A stretch of DNA of 64,000 bases from an uncultured Atopobium sp. Its GTDB lineage: Bacteria; Actinomycetota; Coriobacteriia; Coriobacteriales; Atopobiaceae. Below are positions 16,388 through 25,440 of this stretch, piece by piece. The stretch spans positions 46,720 through 110,719 of the forward strand of contig CALIZS010000046.1 in assembly GCA_938028565.1 (NCBI GenBank), in the 5' to 3' direction. Numbering within the stretch: position 1 is the stretch's first letter; each line of letters begins with the position of its first letter. The notes under the pieces are model-generated. The model ran no database searches, was not told the DNA's origin, and was given only the letters and a program-made list of their open reading frames with translations. Position numbers and translations under genes: made by a program.

Positions 16388-17674
16388 CTATGCGTTGACC
16401 AACTTGCTGTAGGTAGCATGAACGTCTTCAAGCTTGATGAGATTGCCTTCTGCATCGGTGGGAGTAGGAGCTATCTGCATTGATTCGCTCACTGCTGTTA
16501 AATTTAGACGGCTTGCATACCAAGGAGTTGGCGTTCCCTCAATAACTGGCGAGAAGAACGAGTCCATTTCTCCCATGTGTTCAGCAGAATCTCGTTTAGT
16601 AATAAATTCCTGCCATAAATACGCTGAATACGTATGTTTTAACCCCTGACATACAAATGACCTTATCGTAGAGAAATAAGAAGTGCCTGGCAGAATAACT
16701 GAAAGATTATCAAAATCGTCTTTAGTAATTGCTCTATAAGCAGCGCTCAGCGGACAAACACAAGCCCTATACTTGCCAAATCCTGTGTCTCTAATAGCTT
16801 GATAGGTACTCTCAGAAAATGCGTCAACATTTTCAAACAAACTTTGGATAATTTGAGCGCCTTTATCCAGTCCATACTGACCTAAAAAGAGCGATTCAAA
16901 CTTCTTTCCCGCGTACGTAAGTGTGGGGTCAGGAATAACATACCTTCCACGCAGGCCATCTGTAAGAAGATCGGTCCATTCGCGTGGACGCAAAATCTTT
17001 TTCTCATTAAGGCGTTCTTGGTTTACAAGTAAAACCAATGGATCTGCAGCGTAGGCATACCAATGTCCGTTGGCGTCAAAAAACTCAGGGCGCACGTACT
17101 GGTCTGTTGAAGAAACTTCAAACGGCTGACAATATGCAGAAGTCTCAAAATTTTGCATGAGAGCTTCGCTTGCCAAGAAAATGACATCGGGTTTCTCAAA
17201 ACCCCAATCGGTACCAGATTTGGTATCAGAAGTTTCAGACTCTGAACTCTTACCAGAAGTATATGTTTGCTGAATAAACTCCTGAATTTCTTCCTCCGTT
17301 GCCTCACCCACCGTAACAGGCATAGAAAACATTCTTGAATATGTTTCTACCAGGGGCTTTACCGCTTCTTTGGAAGTACATAAAAGATTGAGAGAGCCCT
17401 CTCGTTGCGCAAGTTGTATGAGCGCGCGAGCATAGCCAGGAACCTTTGAGTTAGGACGTGGTGGAAGGAGCTCGTTTTGAACGTAGGAAATTCCGGGGGT
17501 CAAAAAATTGACTACCGAAGCAATTACGGGAACTGCTATTGCTGAACCAGCCAAAAGCAAAAAAGAAGTTCTTGTAACAGAAGTGGCAGTTGGTGGAGTG
17601 ATCTTCTCGTCAGGGTCTTTTGGTCCAAAAGTTTTATGCATCTTCTGGCGCAGACAATCTGGGATAAACTTCAC
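16388..17674 (-). CDS. Membrane-anchored extracellular solute-binding protein
   Basis: 428 residues from GTG 17674, preceded by AAGGAGGT. A charged cytosolic leader is followed by one hydrophobic segment (about 37-57, SFLLLAGSAIAVPVIASVV) without a lipobox or obvious cleavage site, so it is probably a signal anchor. The rest has the periplasmic-binding fold of family 1 binding proteins: an N-terminal lobe with SLNLLCTS, a VIFLAS strand, then ADPLVLLVNQERL and the PREWTDLLTDGLRGRYVIPDP segment that is typical of iron and thiamine-type binders. No permease or ATPase lies nearby, so its transporter partner is elsewhere or it acts as a sensor. The substrate is unknown. Confidence 0.75.
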   Translation of the reverse strand: MKFIPDCLRQKMHKTFGPKDPDEKITPPTATSVTRTSFLLLAGSAIAVPVIASVVNFLTPGISYVQNELLPPRPNSKVPGYARALIQLAQREGSLNLLCTSKEAVKPLVETYSRMFSMPVTVGEATEEEIQEFIQQTYTSGKSSESETSDTKSGTDWGFEKPDVIFLASEALMQNFETSAYCQPFEVSSTDQYVRPEFFDANGHWYAYAADPLVLLVNQERLNEKKILRPREWTDLLTDGLRGRYVIPDPTLTYAGKKFESLFLGQYGLDKGAQIIQSLFENVDAFSESTYQAIRDTGFGKYRACVCPLSAAYRAITKDDFDNLSVILPGTSYFSTIRSFVCQGLKHTYSAYLWQEFITKRDSAEHMGEMDSFFSPVIEGTPTPWYASRLNLTAVSESMQIAPTPTDAEGNLIKLEDVHATYSKLVNA

Positions 17675-17718
17675 ACTACCTCCTTACCTGCTACATAATC
17701 CGTCTGGTCAAACAGATT

Positions 17719-18296
17719 TTATCCAAAAAAGGCTTTTAGTCCAATCAGGATAAGTACTATACCGCCCACCATCTCGGCACGGTCGCCCAGAAGTGTGCCA
17801 AGTTTTTTGCCAATGAACAGAGCAATGGTACAGAGAATTGCGGTAATAATGCCAAAGAGCGCCGAGGCAACCAAGATGTCTACACTATGTGCCCTAAAAC
17901 TTACGCCAACAGCAAATGCGTCGATTGCCGTAGCAACAGCTTGAAAGAGCAGCTTTCTATAAGAGAGCGTCGTAGCACTTTGCTGGGATTCTTCCTCATC
18001 TTCCTCAGAACGTCTTCTTTGAGCGCCTTATAGCCGCTGTACAGCATGTTTGAACCGATGAAGCCAAGAATAACTAAAGAAACAATTCCTGCATACTTCT
18101 CAATCAATTCTGCTGCAATGCCGCCAACAAAATAACCGGCAAGAGGCATACCAAACTGAAAGAGGCCAAAGAAAAGAGGCATACGCATGAGGCGAGAAAC
18201 ACTATGGTCATCAAAGGCAAAGGTGTTAGAGATGGTGACAGAGAACGCATCTGTTGCAAGCGCCACACCCAGCAGTAAAATTTCCAGTAGACCCAT
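17719..18296 (-). pseudogene. mntP: Manganese efflux pump MntP, interrupted by a frameshift
   Basis: MntP exports Mn(II) with six membrane helices. From ATG 18296 (AGGAA upstream) the first half reads LLGVALATDAFSVTISNT, and GYKALKED is followed by a run-off frame that stops at 17901. The second half continues in another frame as LLFQAVATAIDAFAVGVSF and ends GLKAFFG at stop 17719-17721. Both paired T/S-D-A-F/V motifs of MntP are present. The span of 578 bp is one short of a multiple of three, so a single-base loss near 18000-18022 would explain it. It may be a true null allele, a phase-variable site or a sequencing error. Confidence 0.8.
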
Positions 18297-18401
18297 GTGT
18301 GAGTTCCTAGGTATCATTAAATCTTGTAACACAAAGATGAAATTTTAACGCCTATGAGCGTTTTTCAGCTACTCTTATACTGAAAAACTACAAGGAGTGT
18401 T

Positions 18402-19367
18402 ATGCCTGCTTTAATAACCCACTATCTGTTTGGTGCAGAGGTGGTTAATGATTTGCCCAAAGAGCTCATTGCCACTGAAGCTGAGATTAATGCATTTTTG
18501 CTCGGAAACCAGGGGCCTGATCCCTTCCTTGCACGTCATCTAGCCTGGCCAAACCACTCACTTGCCTGCAATAGGCTGCATCGTCGTATGCACGCAGGCC
18601 ATATTGTTGACGCATTTTTATCCATTCGCGATGGGGTTTCTCGCCTCCCGCAGGGCGACATGCCAGCTGGCCGCGCGTTTGCACTTGGCCTCGTAGCGCA
18701 CTACGCGCTAGATAGAATTGTCCATCCGTTTGTGTATTCACAGCAAGATGCACTGATTGAGGCGGAACCATCTCTCAAAAATGCCTACAGAGAGCTTCAT
18801 CCAATCATCGAAACGGATTTGGATTCATACCTTCTTTGGCATATGCGTCACACTACTGTTGAAACGTTTCCTCCAGCTGAGGTACTTGAAGCTATTGAGT
18901 CCACCAAACACGTTGGTGGCGCGCTTTTCTCGCAAGTAGCACTTCAGGTATTTGACCTTAATGTTGGCGTTGGTGAGTACGAGAAAGCCCTCCAGGACTA
19001 CGCTCGCATTTACCACACGGTAGAGCGCACTGATCCTAAATACACTACCAAGCTTCCTGACGTTTTATACAAGACCGAGAAGTTCATGCGCCCTTCAAAC
19101 AATTCGTACGTTGCTGCAATGGCTCACCGTATTGTTATGACTGAGGACTTTCCTACCGCTAATCTCAAGCGTCTTCCTTGGAAAGAGCCTTACACAGGAG
19201 AAATTAAAACTGAAAGTATTCTTGATCTTATGGATGAAGCTCGTGAGTTCTACAAAGAGCTTGTTCAGGCAACTATCTTAGGTCAAAGAATCACACTGGA
19301 AGAGCTGGTCGACGGTATCAATTACATGGGCAAACCCGTTGTAGAAATGGTTGATGACGAGGACTAA
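18402..19367 (+). CDS. Zinc-dependent phospholipase C family protein
   Basis: 321 residues. Conserved histidines and acids of this family are visible: THYLFG at residue 6, LLGNQGPDPF around 40, RLHRRMHAG around 65, HYALDRIVHPFVY around 104 and ELHPIIETDLD around 130. Homologs are annotated zinc-dependent phospholipase C, with hydrolase chemistry inferred and no signal peptide seen here, so this copy is probably cytoplasmic. ATG 18402 is preceded by AAGGAG. It is divergent from mntP across 105 bp that hold a GTTTTTCAG/CTGAAAAAC inverted repeat over TATACT (18376-18381), a likely -10. Confidence 0.78.
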   Translation: MPALITHYLFGAEVVNDLPKELIATEAEINAFLLGNQGPDPFLARHLAWPNHSLACNRLHRRMHAGHIVDAFLSIRDGVSRLPQGDMPAGRAFALGLVAHYALDRIVHPFVYSQQDALIEAEPSLKNAYRELHPIIETDLDSYLLWHMRHTTVETFPPAEVLEAIESTKHVGGALFSQVALQVFDLNVGVGEYEKALQDYARIYHTVERTDPKYTTKLPDVLYKTEKFMRPSNNSYVAAMAHRIVMTEDFPTANLKRLPWKEPYTGEIKTESILDLMDEAREFYKELVQATILGQRITLEELVDGINYMGKPVVEMVDDED

Positions 19368-19414
19368 CTCGTGGCAAAATACAAATGCATTGAGCATTCA
19401 AACAGGTAAGAGAA

Positions 19415-19441
19415 AAGCGGCTACCTTGGTAGCCGCCTTCT
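19415..19441 (+). terminator. Terminator after the phospholipase-like gene
   Basis: GCGGCTACC (19417-19425) pairs perfectly with GGTAGCCGC (19428-19436), followed by CTTCTT. The T-run is poor but the stem is strong. Confidence 0.65.
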
Positions 19442-19501
19442 TACTAACGCTTATTTACAAACTGATGCATGCTGTAAAAACGCATGCTGTAGAGGGCGAT
19501 T

Positions 19502-19870
19502 TTACAGAAGTGCTTCTTCCCATGCAGGCTCTTTAAATCCAAGAAGAATGGTATTGCCTGCAACAACCAATGGACGCTTGACCAGCATGCCTGTGGTGGC
19601 AAGCAAATTATAGGCATCACTATCGCTCATACCTGCATCAAGCTGCTCCTTGATGTTATTATCGCGATATACCATACCTGAAGTGTTGAAGAACTTTCTG
19701 ATAGAAAGACCGCTCAGTTTGTGCCATTCAGCAAGCTCTTCAGCAGTTGGATTCTCCTCTTTAATATCACGCAGTGTATAAGAAACGCCGTGTTCATCAA
19801 GCCATTTGAGAGCTCTCTTACACGTAGTACAGCGAGAATAACAAAGAACCAAAATGTTTTTATCTGCCAT
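19502..19870 (-). CDS. ArsC/Spx-family thioredoxin-fold protein
   Basis: 122 residues. The N-terminus LVLCYSRCTTCKRALKWL has the C-x-x-C (CTTC) centre of the ArsC/Spx/YffB family; RDIKEENPTAEEL and SIRKFFNTSG are typical, and KRPLVVAGNTILLGFKE ends the fold. The family includes arsenate reductases and RNA polymerase-binding Spx regulators. Lack of the Spx-type RPI motif and the length favour the YffB/ArsC-like enzyme group. The start at 19870 has AAAGGAAA; a longer frame to 19903 has no ribosome site. There are no ars genes nearby, so I do not infer arsenate resistance. Confidence 0.78.
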   Translation of the reverse strand: MADKNILVLCYSRCTTCKRALKWLDEHGVSYTLRDIKEENPTAEELAEWHKLSGLSIRKFFNTSGMVYRDNNIKEQLDAGMSDSDAYNLLATTGMLVKRPLVVAGNTILLGFKEPAWEEALL

Positions 19871-19890
19871 AGCTTTTCCTTTTGGATAGA

Positions 19891-20073
19891 TTATCGATTG
19901 CATAAACGCAAACTATTTTGAGTAGAAAGTAATCCTAAAATCAATATTCCTAGGGATATGCCATAGAGCATACCAACAAATAGATCATTAACGTTTGATG
20001 CCACACTCAGGACGATTGCTAAAATCAAAAACATCATTCCAAGAGAAACATACTTACTTTTTATTAGTTTCAT
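19891..20073 (-). CDS. Small two-helix membrane protein
   Basis: 60 residues: a basic start (MKLIKSKY), hydrophobic segments at about 9-27 and 30-49, and a polar tail. AAAAAGGAGATG precedes the ATG, a strong ribosome site that supports translation. I do not recognise a family. It lies 20 bp upstream of the ArsC-like gene on the same strand. Confidence 0.6.
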   Translation of the reverse strand: MKLIKSKYVSLGMMFLILAIVLSVASNVNDLFVGMLYGISLGILILGLLSTQNSLRLCNR

Positions 20074-20143
20074 CTGTTCATCTCCTTTTTCCTGATACTA
20101 ACAAAGTAATATAAATCACCACTTTGTTACTGAACATACACAT

Positions 20144-22261
20144 TTATGCAGGTGCTTGCCCTGTTTCAAGAATGTGCTGAAGCGCAGCCTCATCAAGTAC
20201 GGGAACACCTAAGCTTTCAGCCTTTGTAAGCTTAGATCCCGCAGCTTCTCCTGCCACTACAAAGCTTGTCTTTTTAGATACAGAGCCGGAAACCTTTGCT
20301 CCCATGGCCTTAAGCTGAGCGCCAGCCTCATCGCGTGTGAAGTGCTCAAGAGTTCCCGTTAAAACAAAAGTAAGCCCAGCAAGTGTCTGAGGAAGCTCAT
20401 TTTCTGACTTCTCTTCCTCAAGTGCTACACCTGCCTGACGAAGACGCTCAATAACGGCAACGTTTTCTGGTATCGAGAAGAACTCGTGTACAGACTCTGC
20501 AATCTTAGGGCCAATACCTGGGATTTCAGCGATTTTCTCGACAGGAGCTGTAGCAAGCGCCTGGATGGAGCCAAACTCCTGGGCAAGAAGTTCTGCGACG
20601 TTAGCACCAACGTGCCTCATACCAATACCAAAGAGCACGCGTCCAAGGCCTCGCGTTTTTGATTCCTCAACCTTTGCCATAACCTTCTTGGCAATAGTGT
20701 GGCCTACGGGAATACTATCTCCAGAAAGGTGATCTGCAGTATCAGTATCGTATACACGACCTGTGGGCATGTTAGCCAGCGTTTCTTCAGTGAGCTTATC
20801 GTAGAAGTCAGCTACGTCAGAGAGAACGCCTTCTTCAACCATGCGGTTAATAAGCTCGTCACCAAGGCCATCAATGTCCATAGCCTTTCGGCTGCCCCAG
20901 TGAATCAGGCGCTCAACTGCTTGAGCGGGGCAATCAATGGAGACGCAGCGGAAAGCCACTTCTCCGTCTTCCTGGATAACAGGACTACCACAGCTTGGAC
21001 AAGTAGTTGGCATCTGGAACTCAACAGCGTCTGCAGGTCGAAGGCTCAAAACTGGTCCAACAACCTCTGGAATGACGTCTCCTGCCTTGTGGACAATAAT
21101 GGTATCGCCCTCGCGCACGTTTTTACGACGAATCTCGTCAAGATTATGGAGAGTTGCTCGTGCAATGGTAGAACCTGCAACAGTAACGGGATCAAATTCA
21201 GCAACAGGTGTAAGTACACCGGTACGACCAACCTGAATGCGAATTTCTCGCAAAATGGTCTGCTTTTCCTCTGGTGGGAACTTAAATGCAATAGCCCAAC
21301 GAGGAGCGCGAGAAGTAAATCCAAGAGCCTCTTGGCTGGCAAATGAATCAACCTTAACTACGACGCCATCAATGTCGTAGTTAAGATCTCCTCGCTGCTC
21401 AAGAGCTTGTGCGCAGAAATCGTGAACCTCCTGAGCGCTCAGGCAACGACGAGCATGAGGATTAACATTAAAACCGCAGCTACGAAGCCAGTTTAAGAAC
21501 TCCCACTGACTGTGAACATCAAGAGGGCCTTCATCGGCTACTGCGTAGATAAAGGTCTCAAGGTCTCGGTGCGCAGTAATCTTTGGATCCTTCTGGCGCA
21601 AAGATCCAGCAGCTGCATTTCTTGGGTTAGCAAAAGGCTGTTTACCAGCAGCGTCTGCATCCTCATTCAAACGAATGAAGGAGTGCTTTGGCATATAAAC
21701 TTCGCCGCGGACCTCAATACTCTGGTTGAGGCCTCTATTCTCTACCTGCCCAAGACCAGCCAACGCAAGCTCTCGTGGGACGTCAGAGATAGTCAAAACG
21801 TTTGCTGTGACGTTTTCTCCCGTGCTACCGTCGCCTCGTGTAGCAGCACGTACAAACTGACCATCACGATACGTGAGCGCAACACCCAGGCCGTCAATCT
21901 TAAGCTCGCAGGTATATGCCACAGGATTAGTGGTTGATGCACCAAGAGCTTCATCAGTTCTGGAAAGCCATGTATCCAGCTCTTCCAGGTTCATGGCATC
22001 GTCCATGGAATACATACGAGCAGCATGCTGAACAGGCTCAAACTGTTCAGAAACATAGCCGCCTACGCGCTGCGTATAGCTATCCTCAGTTACAAGCTCT
22101 GGATATGCTGCCTCAAGCTGCTGGAGCTCAATAAGCAGGCGGTCAAACTCAGCGTCAGTAAGCTCTGGATTATCAAGAGCATAATAGGCATATGCCGCAT
22201 GGTTCAAGATTCTATTAAGCTCCGCTGCGCGAGCGGCATCTTTTGGCGAAAGTGCTGCCAT
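20144..22261 (-). CDS. ligA: NAD-dependent DNA ligase
   Basis: 705 residues. It seals nicks in replication and repair using NAD. The domains in order are: an N-terminal Ia domain (AYYALDNPELTDAEFD), an adenylation domain with the active lysine in CELKIDGLG, an OB fold (RTGVLTPVAEFDPV), a zinc finger (CPSCG ... CVSIDCPAQ), helix-hairpin-helix repeats (EIPGIGPKIA) and a C-terminal BRCT domain (TFVLTGTL ... KKTSFVVAGEAAGSKL). ATG 22261 is chosen because GGAG lies 6 bases upstream, and the frame extends 5 codons further without one. The length is normal for LigA. Confidence 0.96.
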   Translation of the reverse strand: MAALSPKDAARAAELNRILNHAAYAYYALDNPELTDAEFDRLLIELQQLEAAYPELVTEDSYTQRVGGYVSEQFEPVQHAARMYSMDDAMNLEELDTWLSRTDEALGASTTNPVAYTCELKIDGLGVALTYRDGQFVRAATRGDGSTGENVTANVLTISDVPRELALAGLGQVENRGLNQSIEVRGEVYMPKHSFIRLNEDADAAGKQPFANPRNAAAGSLRQKDPKITAHRDLETFIYAVADEGPLDVHSQWEFLNWLRSCGFNVNPHARRCLSAQEVHDFCAQALEQRGDLNYDIDGVVVKVDSFASQEALGFTSRAPRWAIAFKFPPEEKQTILREIRIQVGRTGVLTPVAEFDPVTVAGSTIARATLHNLDEIRRKNVREGDTIIVHKAGDVIPEVVGPVLSLRPADAVEFQMPTTCPSCGSPVIQEDGEVAFRCVSIDCPAQAVERLIHWGSRKAMDIDGLGDELINRMVEEGVLSDVADFYDKLTEETLANMPTGRVYDTDTADHLSGDSIPVGHTIAKKVMAKVEESKTRGLGRVLFGIGMRHVGANVAELLAQEFGSIQALATAPVEKIAEIPGIGPKIAESVHEFFSIPENVAVIERLRQAGVALEEEKSENELPQTLAGLTFVLTGTLEHFTRDEAGAQLKAMGAKVSGSVSKKTSFVVAGEAAGSKLTKAESLGVPVLDEAALQHILETGQAPA

Positions 22262-22275
22262 AACTACTCCAAACA

Positions 22276-22308
22276 TAAAAACGTAGGTGCAAGAAATCTT
22301 GCACCTAC
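22276..22308 (-). terminator. Terminator of the three-domain glycosyltransferase gene
   Basis: On the minus strand GTAGGTGCAAGA and TCTTGCACCTAC form a perfect 12-bp stem with a two-base loop, followed by GTTTTT. It ends just upstream of the ligA start codon. Confidence 0.85.
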
Positions 22309-22315
22309 CAGGTAT

Positions 22316-25300
22316 TTATTTGCGTCCTCTTAAGGTTCTACCAAGGGCCTTAAGGGCTTCTCGCCTTGCGCTACCATATGGTGCAAGAGGGTCAATAATC
22401 TTGCGCAGAGGACTTGCATCAGAAAGCGCGCGCTCGTGGAACTCCGTAACGTCTGTGTCATTTCTGGCGCCTGGCACCATGTCCTGAATAATGGCCTCGT
22501 AGAACGGGGTATTACGCGCATACTTCCAGAAATAGGAAGCCATGTCACAACTGGCGTTCTGCCAAGGCTTGATAGCACCAGCGAAGTGAACAATCTTTGG
22601 TGCGCGGCGTGCTGTTTGATAATCATCAAAAACGCTGTTTGGTGCCATTGGATAGAGTTTCTCGGCACGACCAAAGATATTGTGCGTAACGTTCCAGTCT
22701 GCCGGTAGATAGACAACACGACCCTGGCACTCGCTGTTCAGAATATCTTGATCGTTGTAGATAAAGATTGGATTGGATGCAATACGTAACCACTCTGGAA
22801 CAGTGTGATAACGGCGCAACTCAGCAGTATTGAAGACCATAACTCCTGCCTGGAAGTAGGCATAGGGATTCTTAAGATTAAGCACGTCAAGGCTGTACTT
22901 CATGCGGTCTCCGCCGCGAATGTTGAGGTTTGCCAGATAGTCAATATCAAGCGTTGCCGCAATAAGATTGTTGCCCATTCTTACGTCATACAGTTCAGCA
23001 ACATTACCGTTAACCACAAGGTCAGAGTCAAGATAGACAACCTTATCGTAAGCAGAAAGAATGTCTTGAGCCAAGAAGCGGAAGTACGTTTCAACACTAA
23101 TGTGAGCGTTATTAGTGTCTAGCTTGTAGTCTTTGACCATGCGCCACACGTTATAGAACGTAATACGAGCATTCTTATAACGCGAGAAGTGCTTCTTAAC
23201 CAGCTCCTGCTTTGATCCGCCAATATTGGTGTTGAGAACGACCACATCGTAGAAACGGTTAGGATCGGCGTTTTCAAGCATTGAGCCCATAGCGCAGGTA
23301 AGAATTGGAACATAGTTGTTGTCTGCTGCAAAAACAACAGGAACAACGTTCTGGCTTGCAATCTCAAGCTTCTCTTCAAAGAGAGGAATAAACTTCTGAC
23401 GAGGCTCTGGATTAGTAAAGTGAATGCATTGCAGCTCTTTTACCTTCCAATTTTTGCCTTCTGTACGCAGCATATGCATACGCCAGATATTAAAGAGGCG
23501 CTCAGTCAGATGACCTGGGGTTCTTAGGGCCTCTTTGCTATAGGTGGACATGTCAGTACGAGCAGTCCACTCGTCAACAAGTGGGAACACCCATGCTGCA
23601 TAGCGATCAAAGAGCTCTTTACGCATGATATACATGTTGCAGAAGCACTGCTGATGACCGTTGAGAAAAGCGTTTACGTCCTCTGCATACTCTGGATGAC
23701 GCTCAACGATAAGCGCAGCCATGGTATCCATATCCTTTGGATGGAGTAGCGGAGCGGAATGGTACTGCTCAAGAGGTGTATTAGCGCTTCCAGGGAATTT
23801 GCGAATATCCTTTACCCCAGTAGTAATGAGGTCATAACCCTCAATGCACTGAGCAATGGTCTGATCATCAAGACCATATTTCTTGATGGCATCCTCATCA
23901 ATGAAGTCATCCATAACCTCACCAAACGGATTTTCTGGATAAACCGTATCGGTAAAGTTGAAGTAGCGACGGTAGTGACCAAAGCCAACATAGCGAGCAT
24001 TGGTGATGTTCTTCCATGCCCAATACTGTGTAGTCATCTCACAGTACATAGGGTTTTTCTCGGTAATGGTATCGCCCTCATCATCATGGAGCATATACGT
24101 AAAGCGATTGGTCTTCTGACCTGGTCCTACCTGGATAGGCTGAAGGTAATTACTTGCGGGAACATCAACATCTTTATGAGAAGTAATCAGAATTCGAATA
24201 GGCTGCTGCTCAAACATCTTTTCCATGTGCTTTCTCTCTAGATACTCCATGTGCTCATCAGCAATCTGTTTCATGCAGACTGCCCTATCAAATGACAATC
24301 CCTCATCCTGATGCATGAGAGCGTTATATTTCTTTGCATATGTCCTATAGCGATATGCATCGCTGTTTTCTGGAAGCTCAGTACCAGTGGCAATGGCCTC
24401 GTATGCTTCATCTCTTACAAAGCGATAAAGCTCTCGAGCAGTTACCGATGGTCCAAAGAGAATGGCAAACGGTTCAAGAGCTGCCTCTTGATTTTCAGGA
24501 GCAAGACGGAATCTCCACTCAGCACTCAAAAGCTCCAGCAATCTATGCTTCATTCCCTTAAAGGAGTTGAGATGCGCAATGTTATCTGATTTGCCAATAT
24601 AGAGCTCTGTATGTTCAATATTGTCTAAGAACTGATAACAGAACTCACCAAACTTATCTAAAGAAATGCGAGAAGCTCCTGTTACACCAATACCAAAGTG
24701 GTAGAGAAGACCTCTGCAGGATTCAAATCCATCAGCAGACTGAGCCTTATCGGAAAGAACAAATACCTCATAGGCATCTTCTGCTCTTACCAAACGCTCT
24801 GAAGTCATCTCTGCAAAAGCAGAACGAAAAAGCTCTCCACGATATAGACGCTGTGTAGTACGCCAATCAATCTTCTGTCCATAGCCTTCATCGTAAATGG
24901 TGCGAAGGACTTCCTCACCCTGTGTAAAGTGAGACTGCTGATTGATGAAATTACCAAAACCTTCTGCCTCAGCTTCACTTACACCATTTTCTGGAATAAC
25001 GGTAATACCCAAGTGGAGGATATCAACAGGATTCTGATCAATACGAGCAACTACCTGCTCTAGAAAGTCAGTGGTAACCTCATCATCGCCATCTAAGCAG
25101 AATACCCACTCACCTGTTGTGTGCGCTGCGCCCGTTTTACGTGCCAGATGGAGGCCTTGATTGGTTGGATGAGTGACAACCTTAAACCTAGAGTCATCCC
25201 CTACTGCTTCTACGATTTTCTCTGGAGTGGCGTCTGTTGAGGCGTCATCAACAATAATTGCTTCAAAATCACCAAACGTCTGATTCTTTACACTTTGAAT

Positions 25301-25360
25301 ACAACGCCCAATGTATGATTCGATGTTGTATGCAGGAATTACAAAAGAAACCTTAGGCAT
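22316..25360 (-). CDS. Three-domain glycosyltransferase: GT2 + DUF4422 + GT8
   Basis: 1014 residues. Residues 1-240 are a GT2 family A-fold transferase (VSFVIPAYNIESYIGRC, IIVDDASTD, FCLDGDDE). About 240-385 is helical linker. About 390-650 matches DUF4422, a putative glycosyltransferase domain (RILITSHKDV, YVGFGHYRRYF). From about 670 a GT8 domain follows, with AADNNYVPIL, the metal-binding YLDSDLVV near 776, and IVHFAGAIKPW. Three sugar-transfer domains in one chain suggest stepwise assembly of a surface polysaccharide. There is no signal peptide or membrane helix. Start 25360 has AAGGAG. No other polysaccharide genes flank it directly. Confidence 0.88.
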   Translation of the reverse strand: MPKVSFVIPAYNIESYIGRCIQSVKNQTFGDFEAIIVDDASTDATPEKIVEAVGDDSRFKVVTHPTNQGLHLARKTGAAHTTGEWVFCLDGDDEVTTDFLEQVVARIDQNPVDILHLGITVIPENGVSEAEAEGFGNFINQQSHFTQGEEVLRTIYDEGYGQKIDWRTTQRLYRGELFRSAFAEMTSERLVRAEDAYEVFVLSDKAQSADGFESCRGLLYHFGIGVTGASRISLDKFGEFCYQFLDNIEHTELYIGKSDNIAHLNSFKGMKHRLLELLSAEWRFRLAPENQEAALEPFAILFGPSVTARELYRFVRDEAYEAIATGTELPENSDAYRYRTYAKKYNALMHQDEGLSFDRAVCMKQIADEHMEYLERKHMEKMFEQQPIRILITSHKDVDVPASNYLQPIQVGPGQKTNRFTYMLHDDEGDTITEKNPMYCEMTTQYWAWKNITNARYVGFGHYRRYFNFTDTVYPENPFGEVMDDFIDEDAIKKYGLDDQTIAQCIEGYDLITTGVKDIRKFPGSANTPLEQYHSAPLLHPKDMDTMAALIVERHPEYAEDVNAFLNGHQQCFCNMYIMRKELFDRYAAWVFPLVDEWTARTDMSTYSKEALRTPGHLTERLFNIWRMHMLRTEGKNWKVKELQCIHFTNPEPRQKFIPLFEEKLEIASQNVVPVVFAADNNYVPILTCAMGSMLENADPNRFYDVVVLNTNIGGSKQELVKKHFSRYKNARITFYNVWRMVKDYKLDTNNAHISVETYFRFLAQDILSAYDKVVYLDSDLVVNGNVAELYDVRMGNNLIAATLDIDYLANLNIRGGDRMKYSLDVLNLKNPYAYFQAGVMVFNTAELRRYHTVPEWLRIASNPIFIYNDQDILNSECQGRVVYLPADWNVTHNIFGRAEKLYPMAPNSVFDDYQTARRAPKIVHFAGAIKPWQNASCDMASYFWKYARNTPFYEAIIQDMVPGARNDTDVTEFHERALSDASPLRKIIDPLAPYGSARREALKALGRTLRGRK

Positions 25361-25440
25361 ACCAACTCCTTATAAATAAGCAATCTCAACTATCTTCTAT
25401 CTTATCTAAAATATGCCTCTCTTGGGCGGGCAAAAGACGT

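Noticed and set aside
18297..18401. Manganese riboswitch upstream of mntP
   Set aside because: The divergent spacer is only 105 bp and lacks the paired-helix layout of the yybP-ykoY class.
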